A stretch of DNA of 64,000 bases from Elmis aenea (lineage: Eukaryota > Arthropoda > Insecta > Coleoptera > Elmidae): the NCBI GenBank assembly GCA_947652605.1, contig OX393581.1:47639924-47703923 (forward strand), read 5' to 3'. The notes under the pieces were generated by a model that had not been told where the DNA came from, did no database searches, and saw nothing but the letters and a program-made list of their open reading frames with translations. Shown here piece by piece: positions 1 to 12,600 of the stretch. The first letter of the stretch is position 1. Every line of letters begins with the position of its first letter. A program made the position numbers and the translations under genes.

Positions 1-323
1 AAAATGAAGTTCTGTATAATCGTCGCATTTAATTCTACATTTTATAATATATCGCAAAAATTACATAGAATCGCTTCAGCACAATAGCTGCCTTTTTGCA
101 ACATCTTTACTAAACTTTGGCTCAGTAAAAAGAGGAGAAACGTAATGTTAAATTAATTTTGTAAAATCGTTTAGGTATGTTCAGAAGCTCAAATTCTTAT
201 TTGATGTAAGTTTATGGTAATAACTGGCACTTTTGGTGACATTTTATGTTTTGGTAATTTTTTCTTAAAAACCTAGATCGTCGCGATTGTTCTTTCTTAA
301 GCCGAAATATGGTTTTATAATAC

Positions 324-487
324 GAAACAACCGAAAAAGAAATAACCAAAGATGAGTTAGATAGAGCGATGCATAAAATGAAAATTGGAGAATCAACAGG
401 TCATGATGGTATTTTACCTGAAATGATTATGTACATGGGAGTAGATGGAACGAAAATGCTGCTAAGAATAAAATGTTTCGTATCTTA
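324..487 (+). pseudogene. Non-LTR retrotransposon RT fragment (RTE-like)
   Basis: An open stretch reads ...KMKIGESTGHDGILPEM... and then MYMGVDGTKMLLRI, which matches the start of the reverse transcriptase domain of RTE-type LINEs (the 'kA-G-DGI-aEm' block). It ends at a stop and no further RT motif follows, so it is a truncated copy. It is too short to assign to a subfamily. Confidence 0.6.
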
Positions 488-855
488 GTTACAGGTTTTA
501 GAATTTTGAAATTTAAAACTGAATGATTTGAAAAATCTGTAATTCTATTTACAAAAATATACAAAACTTATAGCATAATTTATAGTACATATTCTGTAGG
601 TGGGTACCCGATTACCCTGTCATTAAACAACGATGTGAATATCGGTTATGGACATGACATAAGGGTTAACGTAGTTTTAAAATTAAAATCATGAAGCAAA
701 ATATTAAATACCTACTTTTTTGCCCTATGAAATGAACTCAAGAGGTCAGAGATTAAACAGTCGAGTAGGTAATAACCGTTAATTTGCTAGGGTAACAATG
801 TAATCTGCCGCACCGGTTTACTTTTGTTAATATTCAAGTGAATTTTAGTATAAGA

Positions 856-1371
856 TCAGGTACATGCCCACCTATCAGCTAGATAATTAATAATTTCTAT
901 GGAACCTTTCACGTGAAATAATTGAAAAAGCTTTTGATTTGAACATGCTTGAATTAAGGTATGGCAATGAAGATTAAAGCTGTGTTTTTTTGCGATAAAA
1001 GTATTTTTCAATATTGTATCATAATATCCTGCAAACTTTAACTTCCAAGTTTCAACCAAATATGATGTGGGAAATGCTACCACAAACAATAATTGTGCTT
1101 TTTCCCAGAGTTGGATATATTGGTTTTCAGTTTAAATATTAACTCAAAAATTAGTTTTATCATTTTTAGATTTGATCTTAGTTGAATTATTATTTTGTAG
1201 CTCGATAATATTTTCTTGGAGGGTTATCTCTACATCAAACACATGTATTCCAAATAGATCTATCTTTTTACTGTGGCCCACTTATTAATTTGTATGACTC
1301 CCTATATTCAAAATTTATTTTTGTTACCCCCTCAGAAATAGCTGTGGCCCCCTGGCCCCCTTTAAGAACCA
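856..1371 (-). mobile_element. hAT transposon remnant
   Basis: The right edge (1361-1371) reads AAGAACCACTG, the complement of CAGTGGTTCTT, a typical hAT terminus, and next to it are the C/G-rich runs usual in hAT ends. Inside, the - strand reads FVVAFPTSYLVE, which resembles the hAT C-terminal block that precedes the GFS motif, but the frame then loses similarity. No matching left terminus or 8-bp duplication was found, so the extent is uncertain. Confidence 0.4.
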
Positions 1372-2167
1372 CTGATAGACATTCACTCTATGAATGCAAA
1401 CGAATATTCCCAATGAAAAAATAATATTGACTTTATCCCATCAACGTGCTTGTCATAAAGTAAACCATACACCTTCGCTGTTTGAAATTGTTTGGCCCTT
1501 ACGCTATATATTTATATTTTTAGCTCGTCCCAATATCGATTACCTGTCAGTGTTTGAATAGAATTTGTCTGTGATGTGTAATGATATTAAATAAAACCGT
1601 AAGTGGTTTTTAAACATCACTTAAGCAATCAATATGGTTAGTGGCGCAATAAAAGCTTATATTGAAATATTGTTGTGTCTCTGTGCATGCATCATTATTA
1701 TGAAATGTAATTTTAATGGCACTGTCAAGCTGCATTCACCGATAATTTATTAATTGCAGTATAAAATTTAAAGTTGGTCGTTACACACCGGTTACTTTGC
1801 TATTTCTATGATCGTAAATGTGATGGATCGGTTTTAGGTTTGAGGATTTAAACTCAAAATAAAGTAGTTCAAGTTGTGCAGTTCTTATTAATTATATAAA
1901 CGAGATTCTTTGTTCAAGATTGATTTAAAAAAAGCCTAGAAAAAAAGTAAGGCAGATGTAGTTGACGTTAATTAAGATTGATTGCTGTAAGCTGTAACAA
2001 AAATTGAGCTAAGCATAAAAATATTCAGTTACTAAAACACTAAATGCTAATATCGGTTTTCAGGATATTTTTTGTCTTGTTTTATTCTTAGGAATAAATC
2101 GCATTTGTGTAACTATATCTAATGCATGTATTTATTATTTGTAGGAAACTTGAATAGATTTTTTCTG
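1372..2167. other. AT-rich DNA, nothing recognised
   Basis: No open exon, RNA gene or clear repeat end was seen. The stretch lies upstream of the first visible cyclase exon and may be intron or 5' flank. Confidence 0.5.
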
Positions 2168-2560
2168 CGTCCGTCCAGACAATCAATTGTTTCCGAACAA
2201 TTTTTAGGCTGGAAAATCTTTACTGGCTTAGGCCAGAAAGTAACTGGTTGCCATGCTAATGAGTCGTCTTTACCGGCCTAGGTCGGAAAGTAGCTGGTTG
2301 CCATGGTGATGAGTTGTTTTGTTGATTTACGCATCATTATACCACCAAACGAGTTTTCACCTGTAGTTTGTTAAGTTATTGTTTAATTATGGATGGTGAC
2401 GATAGTGATTTTGGTATCAGTGGCGGACAGAGAAAAATATTATACATAACATACCCGTAAAGTGTCTTTACTGGACTTGTATGCTTTGAGGACTCGCCTA
2501 TGGCTCGTCCCAAAACTGTATACTCGTCCAGTAATGTACCATTTTCCGGGCTTGTTACGT
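2168..2560 (+). repeat. Dispersed repeat, copy A
   Basis: About 390 bp that recurs as copy B at 16691-17099. Both copies contain two similar sub-blocks with GGCC(T)AGG-type palindromes, each followed by a GGAAAGTA-CTGGTTGC stretch, then a conserved ATG followed by codons for MDGDDxDFGxSGG, and near the end CTCGTCCCAAAACTG. No terminal inverted repeat is obvious. The family is not recognised. Confidence 0.65.
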
Positions 2561-3047
2561 AAATAACTATTACGGAAAATTCTTAATGTTTGTAACCTAC
2601 TTTTTTTTAAATAACTGCTGGAAATCCATACGTATCGGTTTCTTGATTTGTACAAATTACACTGTTTAGTATTCTGCTAACAGACAGCTCTAATCCAAAT
2701 CAGGTGTTGTGTTCAATTCAATCCAGTGAGATTAACATATTTGCTAATGTAAATAAATGTGTTTGACTCACGTAATATATTGGTTTTCTTTGTGTAGAAA
2801 ATAGCAGTGATAATTTACAGCATCACAGAGAAATTTACTCGATATTTTGATCAATTTTCGTCTTTTTCAAGTTTAAAAATGTAGGTGTATAAAAAGTATT
2901 CCACACAAATTTATACACTTGATTGTTAATAACTTTTGTATTAATAAAAAAAGTGTCAGTTTAACATCAAAATGACATTAAATTAACACAATATATGTAT
3001 ACTTAAAAACGGAAATATTTAATTTAAGGTACTAATTAGATTTTATA
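2561..3047. other. AT-rich spacer, nothing recognised
   Basis: No gene or repeat boundary could be supported between copy A of the dispersed repeat and the foldback element. Confidence 0.5.
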
Positions 3048-3317
3048 TACAGGGTGTTGCGATATTCGACCGACAACGGTCTACAGCTGAGAGCTCTCGT
3101 GAATTGATAAAGTTTGATATAGGAACATGAACCCTTTAAGGGCTTACTTTCCGAGATACAGGGTGTTGCAATTTTTAAAACGAAAACAAAAATCTGCCGT
3201 AACGCAAAAACGGCTTTAAATATTTTTTTCGAATTTGGTGCACGATCATTTTACTAAAAAAGTAACATTTACCCAATAATTACATTTTGGAAAATCTATC
3301 CAGTGGCGCGCTAGCAG

Positions 3318-3517
3318 NNNNNNNNNNNNNNNNNNNNNNNNNNNNNNNNNNNNNNNNNNNNNNNNNNNNNNNNNNNNNNNNNNNNNNNNNNNNNNNNNNN
3401 NNNNNNNNNNNNNNNNNNNNNNNNNNNNNNNNNNNNNNNNNNNNNNNNNNNNNNNNNNNNNNNNNNNNNNNNNNNNNNNNNNNNNNNNNNNNNNNNNNNN
3501 NNNNNNNNNNNNNNNNN
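3318..3517. other. Assembly gap (200 N)
   Basis: Exactly 200 N. It sits just inside the left arm of the foldback element, where an inverted repeat would make assembly difficult. Part of the transposase remnant is probably hidden here. Confidence 0.98.
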
Positions 3518-3643
3518 AGAATTCAAGCTGCAGCAGTACACATGCAATCAAATCCCGAGTTATTCTCAAAAACGCGCTTTGCAATGAGAAAACGTAGAAT
3601 GTGCATGGAAGTCGACGGCCAAAATTTTGAACATTTGTTGTAA
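3518..3643 (+). pseudogene. C-terminus of a DUF4817-type (mariner/IS630-like) transposase
   Basis: The frame entering from the gap reads RIQAAAVHMQSNPELFSK..., continues MRKRRMCMEVDGQNFEHLL and stops at 3641-3643. A basic stretch followed by C-x-x-VDG-x-xFEHLL is how insect DUF4817-type IS630/mariner-like transposases end. The catalytic DDE part is absent or inside the gap, so activity cannot be judged. It is the only transposase piece found inside a TACAGGGTG-ended element in this window. Confidence 0.55.
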
Positions 3644-4379
3644 TTTCGTTAATTTTGTTAATTATTATCATAGTATGATGAATTTGTTGTTTGATGAATT
3701 TAGTTTTGTTAGTGTTATAATGAAATTTCTGACTGTGTTAAATTAGAATATAAAGTAATTTTTTTTAAATGTTATTTTTGGTTAAATGTTTTTTTTTTTT
3801 TTTTTTTTTTTTAAAATTTCGGTGCTTTAACCTATTTGGTTATTAACACTTTTTAAATGTTACTTTTTGAATAAATTATTTAGATCCCTTTTTGCGTCAT
3901 GGCAGATTTTTGTTTTCGTTAATAGAAATTTCAGAAGTGCAGACTTTTGTTTAAAGGCAAATATCTACAAAACCGTTCATTTTAGCTCTATCAAATCTTA
4001 TTCATTTTTTTACTACAAATAATCAGGGATTTCAATAAAATTAAAATTATTTTTTTCTCTCTAATGGCATAAAAAATAGGGGGGTAAAAGTTGCCACTAC
4101 CCCTGCTAGCGCGCCACTGGATAGATTTTCCAAAATGTAATTATTGGGTAAATGTTACTTTTTTAGTAAAATGATCGTGCACCAAATTTGAAAAAAATAT
4201 TTAAAGCCGTTTTTGCGTTACGGCAGATTTTTGTTTTCGTTTTAAAAATTGCAACACCCTGTATCTCGGAAAGTAAGCCCTTAAAGGGTTCATGTTCCTC
4301 TATCAAACTTTATCAATTCACGAGAGCTCTCAGCTGTAGACCGTTGTCGGTCGAATATCGCAACACCCTGTATACAAGC

Positions 4380-4921
4380 TATTTTGCAGGCTGTTTAGGC
4401 CCAGAGCTTGGTAATATTCTTCTACACTTTTCTCTATTTCTTCCTATTCTATTTCTTCCTCCCATTATGTTTTTCTCTCTTAGTTCTGCCTCTCCATATT
4501 TTTCTTGGTCTTCCTCTTTTTTTCTTCTATGTAGGTTCTTTCCACGCTATCTCTTTTATTATTCTGCTGTCCTCCCTTCTGTCAATATGTGTTAGCCATT
4601 GTATCCTTCTGGCATTTATTACTTTGTCTACGGTTGCTTCTTTGAAAATTGTATATACCTCCTCGTTCGTTCTTCATATATATCTCTCATCTATTCTCTT
4701 CCCTCCCCTCTAATTATCTTTCTTTCCCATTTTCTTAGGCTTCTTTTGTTTAGTATTGTTCCTTCTCTGTTCAGTTTTCCATCTCTTACTTTTTTTTCCA
4801 GAACTACGTTGAATATAAGGGCTGATAATGGGTCTCCCTGCCTGAGCACTGTTCCTATCTCAAATTCTTCCGTTGTTTCTCCTTTGATCTGAATCCTGCT
4901 TGATGTCCCTTCCAATATCAT
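4380..4921 (-). pseudogene. LINE reverse transcriptase fragment
   Basis: Reading the - strand from 4921 gives SRIQIKGETTEEFEIGTVLR followed by QGDPLSALIFNVVLEK, the RT block with the R-QG-PLS-LIFN signature seen in RTE-type non-LTR elements. The rest, down to about 4380, is out of frame and degraded. It starts immediately beside the right arm of the foldback element. Confidence 0.7.
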
Positions 4922-6567
4922 TTCAACTATTTTTCTAAAAAATTATCTCTCACTTAAGTTAATAATTGTACTGAATTTGCAGTTTTAGATTCAGAAATTT
5001 TAATAATAAACATTTTCATGAAAACCTAGATACATTGCTTTAGGTATTCGATAACATAGAATAGGCAAATGTCTTTCATTTGGTAACATATAATAATGTC
5101 TTTATTGCCATAAGAAACAAACAAACAGTACAACAATATTATTACATATATGTTATATGGCAACCGCAAGGCGTAGTTCAATCCATTGTCTAGAACAATG
5201 GATTGCTCTTCCACTCAACCTTGTTTGAAGGTACATTCAAAATAAAACTTATAATAATAAAAATAATAAAAATATGAATATAAATATGAGGCAACATTTA
5301 TAATGTAGAAGACAAAATAATATTTCCAAAAACAACCTATTGTATATTGTATATTGCTTCTTATATAGATGGAATTGGTCTGCGTTTTTTGTCATTTGCA
5401 ATTTATGTAATGTGCGTTATTCGGTTAGCAACAAACACGCTACATATTTGTCCAAATGGCAAATACACACAGTTTCAAACTATTACGGAATTTAAGACAA
5501 AACTGAAGTCAAAATTTTATCCAAGTAGGTACACGAAGTCGATTAGGTTTTTTGCGTATGTGGTCTGCATAAAGATTTAATATATGAAGAATTGTGTTCA
5601 TAATTCCAACAGACGAATTACAAACTGCGCAATTTTAATTTATTTCCAACATTTTTAACATAATCGGTTAAGCACTTTGCTACAAAATGGAATGTTTAGT
5701 TTAATGTATTGGGAAAATATGTTCAATTAATGTACAACAGGGTTAGAAGCATTAATTTGTTTAAGCCCTTACAAAACTCAAGGTGGTGGATTTTCCAGTA
5801 AAATATAGCCAGAACATCGGGTTTAAGATTAATGAAGGCACTCAGTAAAATTTGTTACTAGAATTTGCGGAATTCAGCATTTAAATAAAGCTTCTTCAAA
5901 ATATACAATTATAAAAGCGTAATAAAATTAAGAGGAACTCAGGTAAAAACAACACAAAGGAAATTATTTTAATGAACTTTAATTTTCTCGTTCATTGAAT
6001 TTACACTGCACTAAAAGTATAAACAGCATAAAAATTATGATCGTGTCATTACATCTCCGTAAATTATTAAACATTACGTTTTTATATCAGGGCATCCTAA
6101 AGTGATAAGTGATTTCAATTTTATCGGCTTTTTAATACCATTGATATTGAGTGGTGAACACTTAATAACAAAAAATCGCGAATAATTCGTCGATTATTTT
6201 ATAACTAAAAGATTATTTAAATTGTCTATGCATCGAAATTGTTTTGTTTATACAGGATGTTTTTAATTGGAGGCTTAACAGAGGAATGTTGTTCATATGA
6301 AGAGCTACAAAATCGGTTAAATACATTTTTTAAGTTTGTTATACCAATAAGGTATTTGAAATAGATTAATGAGAAGGAGATTTTTTTTTTAAACCCACGT
6401 TATATCTTTAATCTTTTTTTAAAAATAAATATTTCATGGTTTTGACACTATATTTGCTTACAGCACAGTAATTGGTGATTGGCAATTGATTTAATGTTTG
6501 AAATAATAATAGAATTGTAAATTTTTATTTGATTGCTATCGATTTTTCAACTTCACTTTTTTTTTAG
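4922..6567. other. AT-rich DNA before the first visible cyclase exon
   Basis: Probably intron. A diverged TACAGGATG end lies near 6255. No upstream coding exon in phase with the exon at 6568 was found here. Confidence 0.5.
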
Positions 6568-6650
6568 GTCAAGACTACCCAGTGACGTTACCAGTTGCAA
6601 CCACTACGCCTTTTTAGAAGATTTATTTGATCAAGTTACAAACGATGAAG
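6568..6650 (+). CDS. Gycalpha99B: sGC alpha, first visible exon
   Basis: Codes for [20 protein letters not shown] and then DQVTNDE (residues 1-27), between a T-rich acceptor ending TTTTTTAG and donor GTATGT. It enters with one base of a split codon and leaves with G, which joins AA of the next exon to make Glu. The acceptor, donor and phase match support it; the sequence itself is less conserved than later exons. Confidence 0.8.
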
Positions 6651-9600
6651 GTATGTACATTTTGTTAACAAAATAATCACAATATAGGGTGCGTCAATTA
6701 GTTAAGACCGTGCCGAGGAACCCTGGGGGTGCCGCGAGAAGACGCTAGGGGTGCCGCGAAAAAACTGATGAATAAACTGATTATATGTAATTTTTTTTCT
6801 TTCTTTTTTTTTCGTTTTACATTCGCAATTTTACTATACAGTTTCTGATGATGCTATAAAAATGGTTAGTTTAATTAAACAGAGACCAATTCACTGCAGA
6901 AAGTTTAAAAAACTGTGTGAAAATCTGGACAAAGAGCACATAAATCTCTTGCTACATACAGGTACCCGATGACTGAGCGGAGAAAAAGTTCTGAATAGGG
7001 TGTTTGAGCTAAAAGATGAATTACAAGAATATTTTCAAAAAAATAATAAAGGAGATATTGCGAAGTGTATTGAAGATAAAAAATTGTTGCAGAAACTAGA
7101 CTACTTAGCAGACATTTTTCAACACATGAATCAGCTACACAAGTCACTGCAATGCCCTGGAGAAAATATATTGACTTCAAGTTACACATTTTTTTGATAA
7201 AAAAAAAACTGAATCTTTGGAAAAATCATGTTGCAAAAGGAAATCTTGTCATGTTTCAATTACTGGTGGGGCTTAAAGGATAAAAGCAAATTTCAAGTCT
7301 TATTGAAACCCACTTGGAAGAACTGTTAATTAGAATTGAACATCATTTTCCTTCCCTTTCAACGCACTTGTATAAATCGGATTAGAAATCCGTAATATTC
7401 TTCTCATCCTGAGAATTTAACTTTACGAGAAGAAGAAGAACTTTGTGAGCTGCAATCTGATCGTACACTCAAGATGAGATTTGCTGATCTATCCCTCGAC
7501 AAGTTCTGGATTTCTGTGAAAGAGGAGATTCCTGGCATTCATAGAAAAGCAATAAATATGTTGTTGCAGTTTTCAACCTCTTACAAGTGTGAGCAAGCTT
7601 TTTCTTATTTAACAAGTATCAAGAGCAAGGACAGAAATCGTCTTGTTTCAGTTGAAGATGAAATCCGTGTGTATTTATCTAAAATTCGACCCAGAATTCA
7701 GCATTTGTGTAGCAAAAGACAGGCACAGGTTTCACATTAGAAAAGTAAATTTTATTTTCTAAATTGGTTTAAAAAATTTCCTTGACAGTTATACGTAAAT
7801 GTTCGTATATAAACTTTACTTTGATTTATCTTGTGCTTTTTTAATGTGCGCGATTGCCTTACAACGCGTGTCTTACAACTCGTGTTATGTAGCATACTTT
7901 TTCTACGATCACATAATACGTACGATTTTAACGGCTTTTTGGCTAATATAGGTACACATGTAATTACGTTGACTTGTCAATTTTGGCGTAAGCCCACTTT
8001 GGAATTTCTAGACAAGTGTGCATTTTGATTACCGTGCGTTATGTCACTTTTTATGCATGCAGGCTGTGTTTGACGTAAGGCTACTTTGATCTTTCTAGAC
8101 AAGTGTGCATTTTGCTTACCGTGCGTTAGTACTCACTTGTTATGCATTCAGGCTGTACGGTAAGGGTCATTTACGTTGGTGGCCGTAGAAAAACTAATTG
8201 AATCTTACACTTTACCAAACGCCTATAGTGTCTAACTTATTCGGCGCACCCTGTATAAGCCCTGTTTAAATGTTTGTCTGATTTAAGTAATTCGTAATAG
8301 GTACACTGACTGTGTTGTATTCTCAAGTTGTAATCATTACAATTTTTCGCACGAAACTAAGAATTCATTAATGGCTTAAAATTGAAGCCAAAGCGATTGA
8401 TGAAAATCTGTTCTCATTAAGCGCAAATTACCTAAAGTATCGTAATTTTTTCTTAGCGTGACTGCATTTGAAAACCTACTTCGCCTAATACCCCACGTAG
8501 TTGATACTTGTCCATTATCTCTACAGTATAAAAACTTTTTCGATGTAATCTATCCTTAACAACGTATAAGACTCAGTGAAACTTTTATTTTGATCTTGTG
8601 TGCGCCAGAGAAGTGAACTCGGATGAAGAATTACAAGGCACGCAAGACGCCTACTAAGTAGTTTACGAAACGAGATTTTTAACCCTAAAATTCGACGTCT
8701 TATCGACACTAATATTTTGATTAACTAACTTGTGTTGATTAGAATCAAACAGGGTGTCCACCTAGTGCGTATTTTCTTCATGTCTAACGTGTTAATCAAT
8801 TTGAAGAAAACGTTTAAATAAAACAATTGTTGGGGAACAATAACCGCATGACCTAAAATTATTATTAACTATACTGAGTGTTTTATTTTTGGGCACCAAT
8901 ACCTAACTTGAACAAAGCTGAGTCTTGTGTGCTTTTAAAGATACATTTAAAAGAAATATTATCGTGAAACGGGTATTTGACATTTTTTGAAACACTCAAA
9001 TTCGTCATCTGCACACTATTTGTAGCTTTTATAGATTTTAATCGTTTAATTTTGTTGTCCGCTATTGTTTGAAACAACGTGTTTCATTTAAATTAATATT
9101 ACAATTCTTTTTTTCAATTGTATATACAGGATGTTTCTTAACCGAGAAGCGCTGCAGCAATTCAACTAACGATTTTAACTTCTTATTGTTAATCTTTTTA
9201 AAATTTCTTTTGAGTACTCTTCTGGTAAAACGTTGTAATTTGGAATTCATTATAAAATACGCTAAATGTTTACATTAATATTTATAAATTTATGTTTACT
9301 GCAAAACTCCGCCATCAGTCGACATGGCGCTTCAGCGGCATTCAGTACTGTGATTAAGTATTTTTACTACAAAACAATTGACCCTTAATCTTAAAAGTTC
9401 TGGACTTACTTTGTTAGGAACACTACGAAAGAATAAGCAATATATTCCAAATAACTTTCTGGCAAATCGTTCCCGGGAAGAATTTTCTTCAATTTTTGAG
9501 TTTTCCAAAGCACTCACTTTAGTCTCTTACGTACCAAAAAAGGGTAAAGCAGTTATATTACTTTCTTCTATGCATCACGATAATGCTTTGACAGAAAATA

Positions 9601-12600
9601 AACAAAAACCTGAGATAATAATAGATTATAACAAATCTAAAGGCGGAACTGATCTAATGGATCAGATGTTACGATCGCATACCTGTAAAAGAAAATGTAA
9701 TAGATGGCCAATGGCTTTTTTTATGAACTTATTAGATGTAGCTGGTTTGGCAGCATATGTCAATTATACAAATATTTATAAAAATTGGAACACAGGAAAA
9801 AACGATGGACGAAATATCTACCTGGAAGAATTGAGTGAAGAATTAATCAGGGATCAAATTCAATGACCTTTCTCAAACACACGGAGTAAATTCTTGAAAC
9901 AGAATAAATTTTATATGTAATTATTGTGTTAACAAATAATTACATTTTAGTAGATACATTTTGTGTATTACTTATTATAATAAATTCAATGACGTTTTTA
10001 TATCATAACACAAGAATAACATGACACCTTTACTACAAGCGCTGGTGAGGCGCCAAGCCAAACCGATGGCTGACAAAATTTATATAGTCGGTTAACGGTT
10101 AAGTATTACAAAACAATCGGGAAGTGATTCCTTCTCGAAAATTAAGAAGGGTCTTTCATATACATTTTTTTCCTTAGACGTCTCCTTTCGGAGTTACACC
10201 CCCCTAAAGGGGAGCGGTGAAATAGGTTTTTATTTTATTTCTTAAATTTGGATACATGTAGGAGAATTATATTTGGTAGATGTTTTGTACTTATTAAGAT
10301 GTTTCCCATAGTAAAATTTTTAATTATCTTCCACCTTCACACGGGGCTGAAAAATGCGACGCCTGTGTTTTTTTTTAAATCAGAACTTTTTGGTGGGTTG
10401 AAATTTTGGAATTAAACAATTTTTTTTTGAAACTTGATTTATTTATATAAAAAAATCCTTAAATTTTCCTGCTAAACCTACAGTTTTTGAGTAAAAAATA
10501 AAATAAGTAAACATGAACCATCAAATATTCCAATATTAAACGAATCATTTTGGTGGTGTTATGATTTTGTCTTTACTAATGTTTATTATATAATTGTAAC
10601 TTTTTAAAACAATGATAACAAATTTAGGCTAGGTGACACCTTAAAAATAAAAATTTAGAATTGATTATCCACATACGACTGTGCTACTCTGCTAATCATA
10701 AACAAGTTATGACATATATTGGCTGACACAATTGCATTGGACTGTTTTAGCTTATAATGTAGGTACGTTCTATATTCCACGCGGCTCTAAACTTTGCAAA
10801 GTCAATTATGTAAAGATCAAAAGGTCGGTTTAACAGAATCGTGCAAACAGTGAAAGCAATTGACAACGCAAAGGCTTCAATTAAAATTTTAAAGTTGCAA
10901 GACACATCAAACCACTACAGTTTCACTTAGTTTATACAAAATCATGAACGTGGAAAGCAAAAAGCTAGTGTTTTAACTAATTACTTGTGAAAAACAGGGT
11001 GTTACGAATATGGTACCTACGTGGCAACAAAATCATCAAGTCTTGATTAATAACATACTTTTAAATTATTATTAAAACATTAATATCTGGTCAAATATCA
11101 ATTTAAGACAACGTTTTTTGAAGACAATTTAAATGATCTACAAGAAAATGTAAAAATATACAGGGTGTTGTGTTTAAAATAACAAACTTGCATATCCTTG
11201 CGCTGAAACACGCGGTATATTAGAGACTAATTTTTATTATGTAGCTCATGATTCCAAACAACTTTTATATTAAAAACTTTTTTGTAACTAATTTAATAAC
11301 GGAGATATTAATGATTAATTGTATCTTTAATAAACCTCCACCATTTTTATTAAGAAATTATCAAAATTACAATAACTTGAAAAGTATTAATTTTAGACAA
11401 ATGACATGCTTAACGTTTTTTGAAGGCAATTAAATGATATATAAGAATTTATAAAAGTTGTATTTAAAATTATAAAGTTGTATATCCTTGCGCTAAAACC
11501 AAAACTTGGTATATTAGAAAACAAGTTTGTATTATGTAGCTCATGAACAACTTTTGTAATAAAGTTTTTTTGTAGCTAATTTAATAACAGAGATGGTTAT
11601 TAATTAGTATAGTTATCTTTGTCAAACGACCCGACACCTACACCATAAAATTGCAATAACTCGAAAAGTATTATCTTTAGACATATTTAGAACACGCTTA
11701 GCGCTGTTTAAAGACAATTAAATGATCTACAAGAAAATGTTAAAATATGCAGGGTGTTGTATTTAAAATAACAAAGTTGCATATCCTATCGCTAAAACTG
11801 AACACTCGGTATATAAGAGAATAACTTTATATTATGTAGCTTATGATTTCAAACAACTTTTATATTAAAAAGATTTTGGTAACTACTCTAATAATAGAGA
11901 TATTACTTTATTTGAAGTATTTTAGGAGACCAACCGAGACCTTTAATGTTTTCAAGTAATTATACCTACTAGGTTTGTTCCAACAAGGCTGTGAACGATC
12001 CAATGTACTATCAGGATTCTTCGCAGTATCGATATCGCGTACCAGCACAGTCTCTGATAGTTCACTGGACGGTTTAGCCGGCTGTTCCAACTGTTACAAA
12101 ATTAATATTGAACTAGTCAGTGAACGGTCAAAACAGTACTTGAATGAATGAAAGCATGTACTAAAACTTGGATTTTTACACGCATGTGCTGTTCATAACT
12201 AACGTGAGCTCAGGTAGCTATGCATCGCCCTCCCAATCCCATTTAGTACTGGTTTGTTTAGGTGTTCACCCTTGCGATGCGCACATTTCTATGAACCCAA
12301 TAGACACAAATGTTATTTACAGTTAGGCCAGTCGTAAAAGCCATCCAACAAAGGCTAATACTGGCCAATACATTGTTTAGTACATGGTTTACGCATGCGA
12401 GTAAACCAATTCATGTACTCATCCTTGAATTGGTTTTAAATCGCTTGTTGGAACAAACTTATGTGAATATTGTTTAGCGCAAAATTTAATAGCTGTACCG
12501 AATGTAAACCTATGTTTCATCCCTAATACAGCCCTCAAATTTAAATTAAGTTTGTAAAAACTTAGTGAGAATGTAAAGAGATAAAAAGTTTTTAAAAAAA

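Larger units (their letters stand above)
3048..4372 (+). mobile_element. Foldback element with TACAGGGTG ends and a mariner/IS630-type transposase tail
   Basis: The arms 3048-3317 and 4103-4372 are near-perfect inverted copies of about 270 bp, beginning TACAGGGTGTTGCG and ending CGCAACACCCTGTA. A second TACAGGGTG lies inside each arm (near 3160 and 4260). The inner junctions read CAGTGGCGCGCTAGCAG and its complement. Between the arms are a 200-bp assembly gap, a transposase C-terminus at 3518-3643 and a poly-T run near 3789. TA flanks both ends, consistent with a TA target, although the ends themselves contain TA. Confidence 0.75.
6685..8253 (+). mobile_element. hAT element (ZBED5/FAM200-like) with broken transposase
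   Basis: The ends are roughly inverted: (T)AGGGTGCGTC at 6685 and GGCGCACCCTG at 8243-8253. In between is a decayed transposase of the ZBED5/GTF2IRD2/FAM200 hAT group. No convincing 8-bp target duplication was seen. The left end sits only about 35 bp inside the intron that follows the exon at 6568-6650. Confidence 0.6.

Noticed and set aside
2395..2440. ATG of the dispersed repeat (MDGDDSDFG...) as the sGC alpha start exon
   Set aside because: The same ATG occurs in copy B at 16.9 kb, inside a later intron, and the frame stops soon after; it belongs to a repeat.
4188..4892. Overlapping + strand ORFs rich in Phe/Leu/Ser that look like membrane proteins
   Set aside because: They are the complement of the LINE reverse transcriptase fragment; T-rich antisense of a lysine-rich frame gives false membrane-like sequences. 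The same applies near 13776, 38095 and 39239.
1..6567. Search for the first coding exon of sGC alpha upstream of 6568
   Set aside because: No ATG exon with a donor in the required phase and family-like sequence was found; it is probably outside the window.
6845..7740. ZBED5/FAM200-like reading frames as a domesticated host gene
   Set aside because: Stops and frameshifts interrupt them and transposon ends flank them; this is a dead hAT copy.
9378..9866. PGBD-like open frame as a domesticated piggyBac gene
   Set aside because: Only the C-terminal third is present, without catalytic N-terminal region, promoter or splice sites; truncation is the simpler reading.
11908..12090. 60-codon - strand ORF ([15 protein letters not shown]...)
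   Set aside because: It spans the left end of the 15-bp-TIR element and has no domain or splice context.
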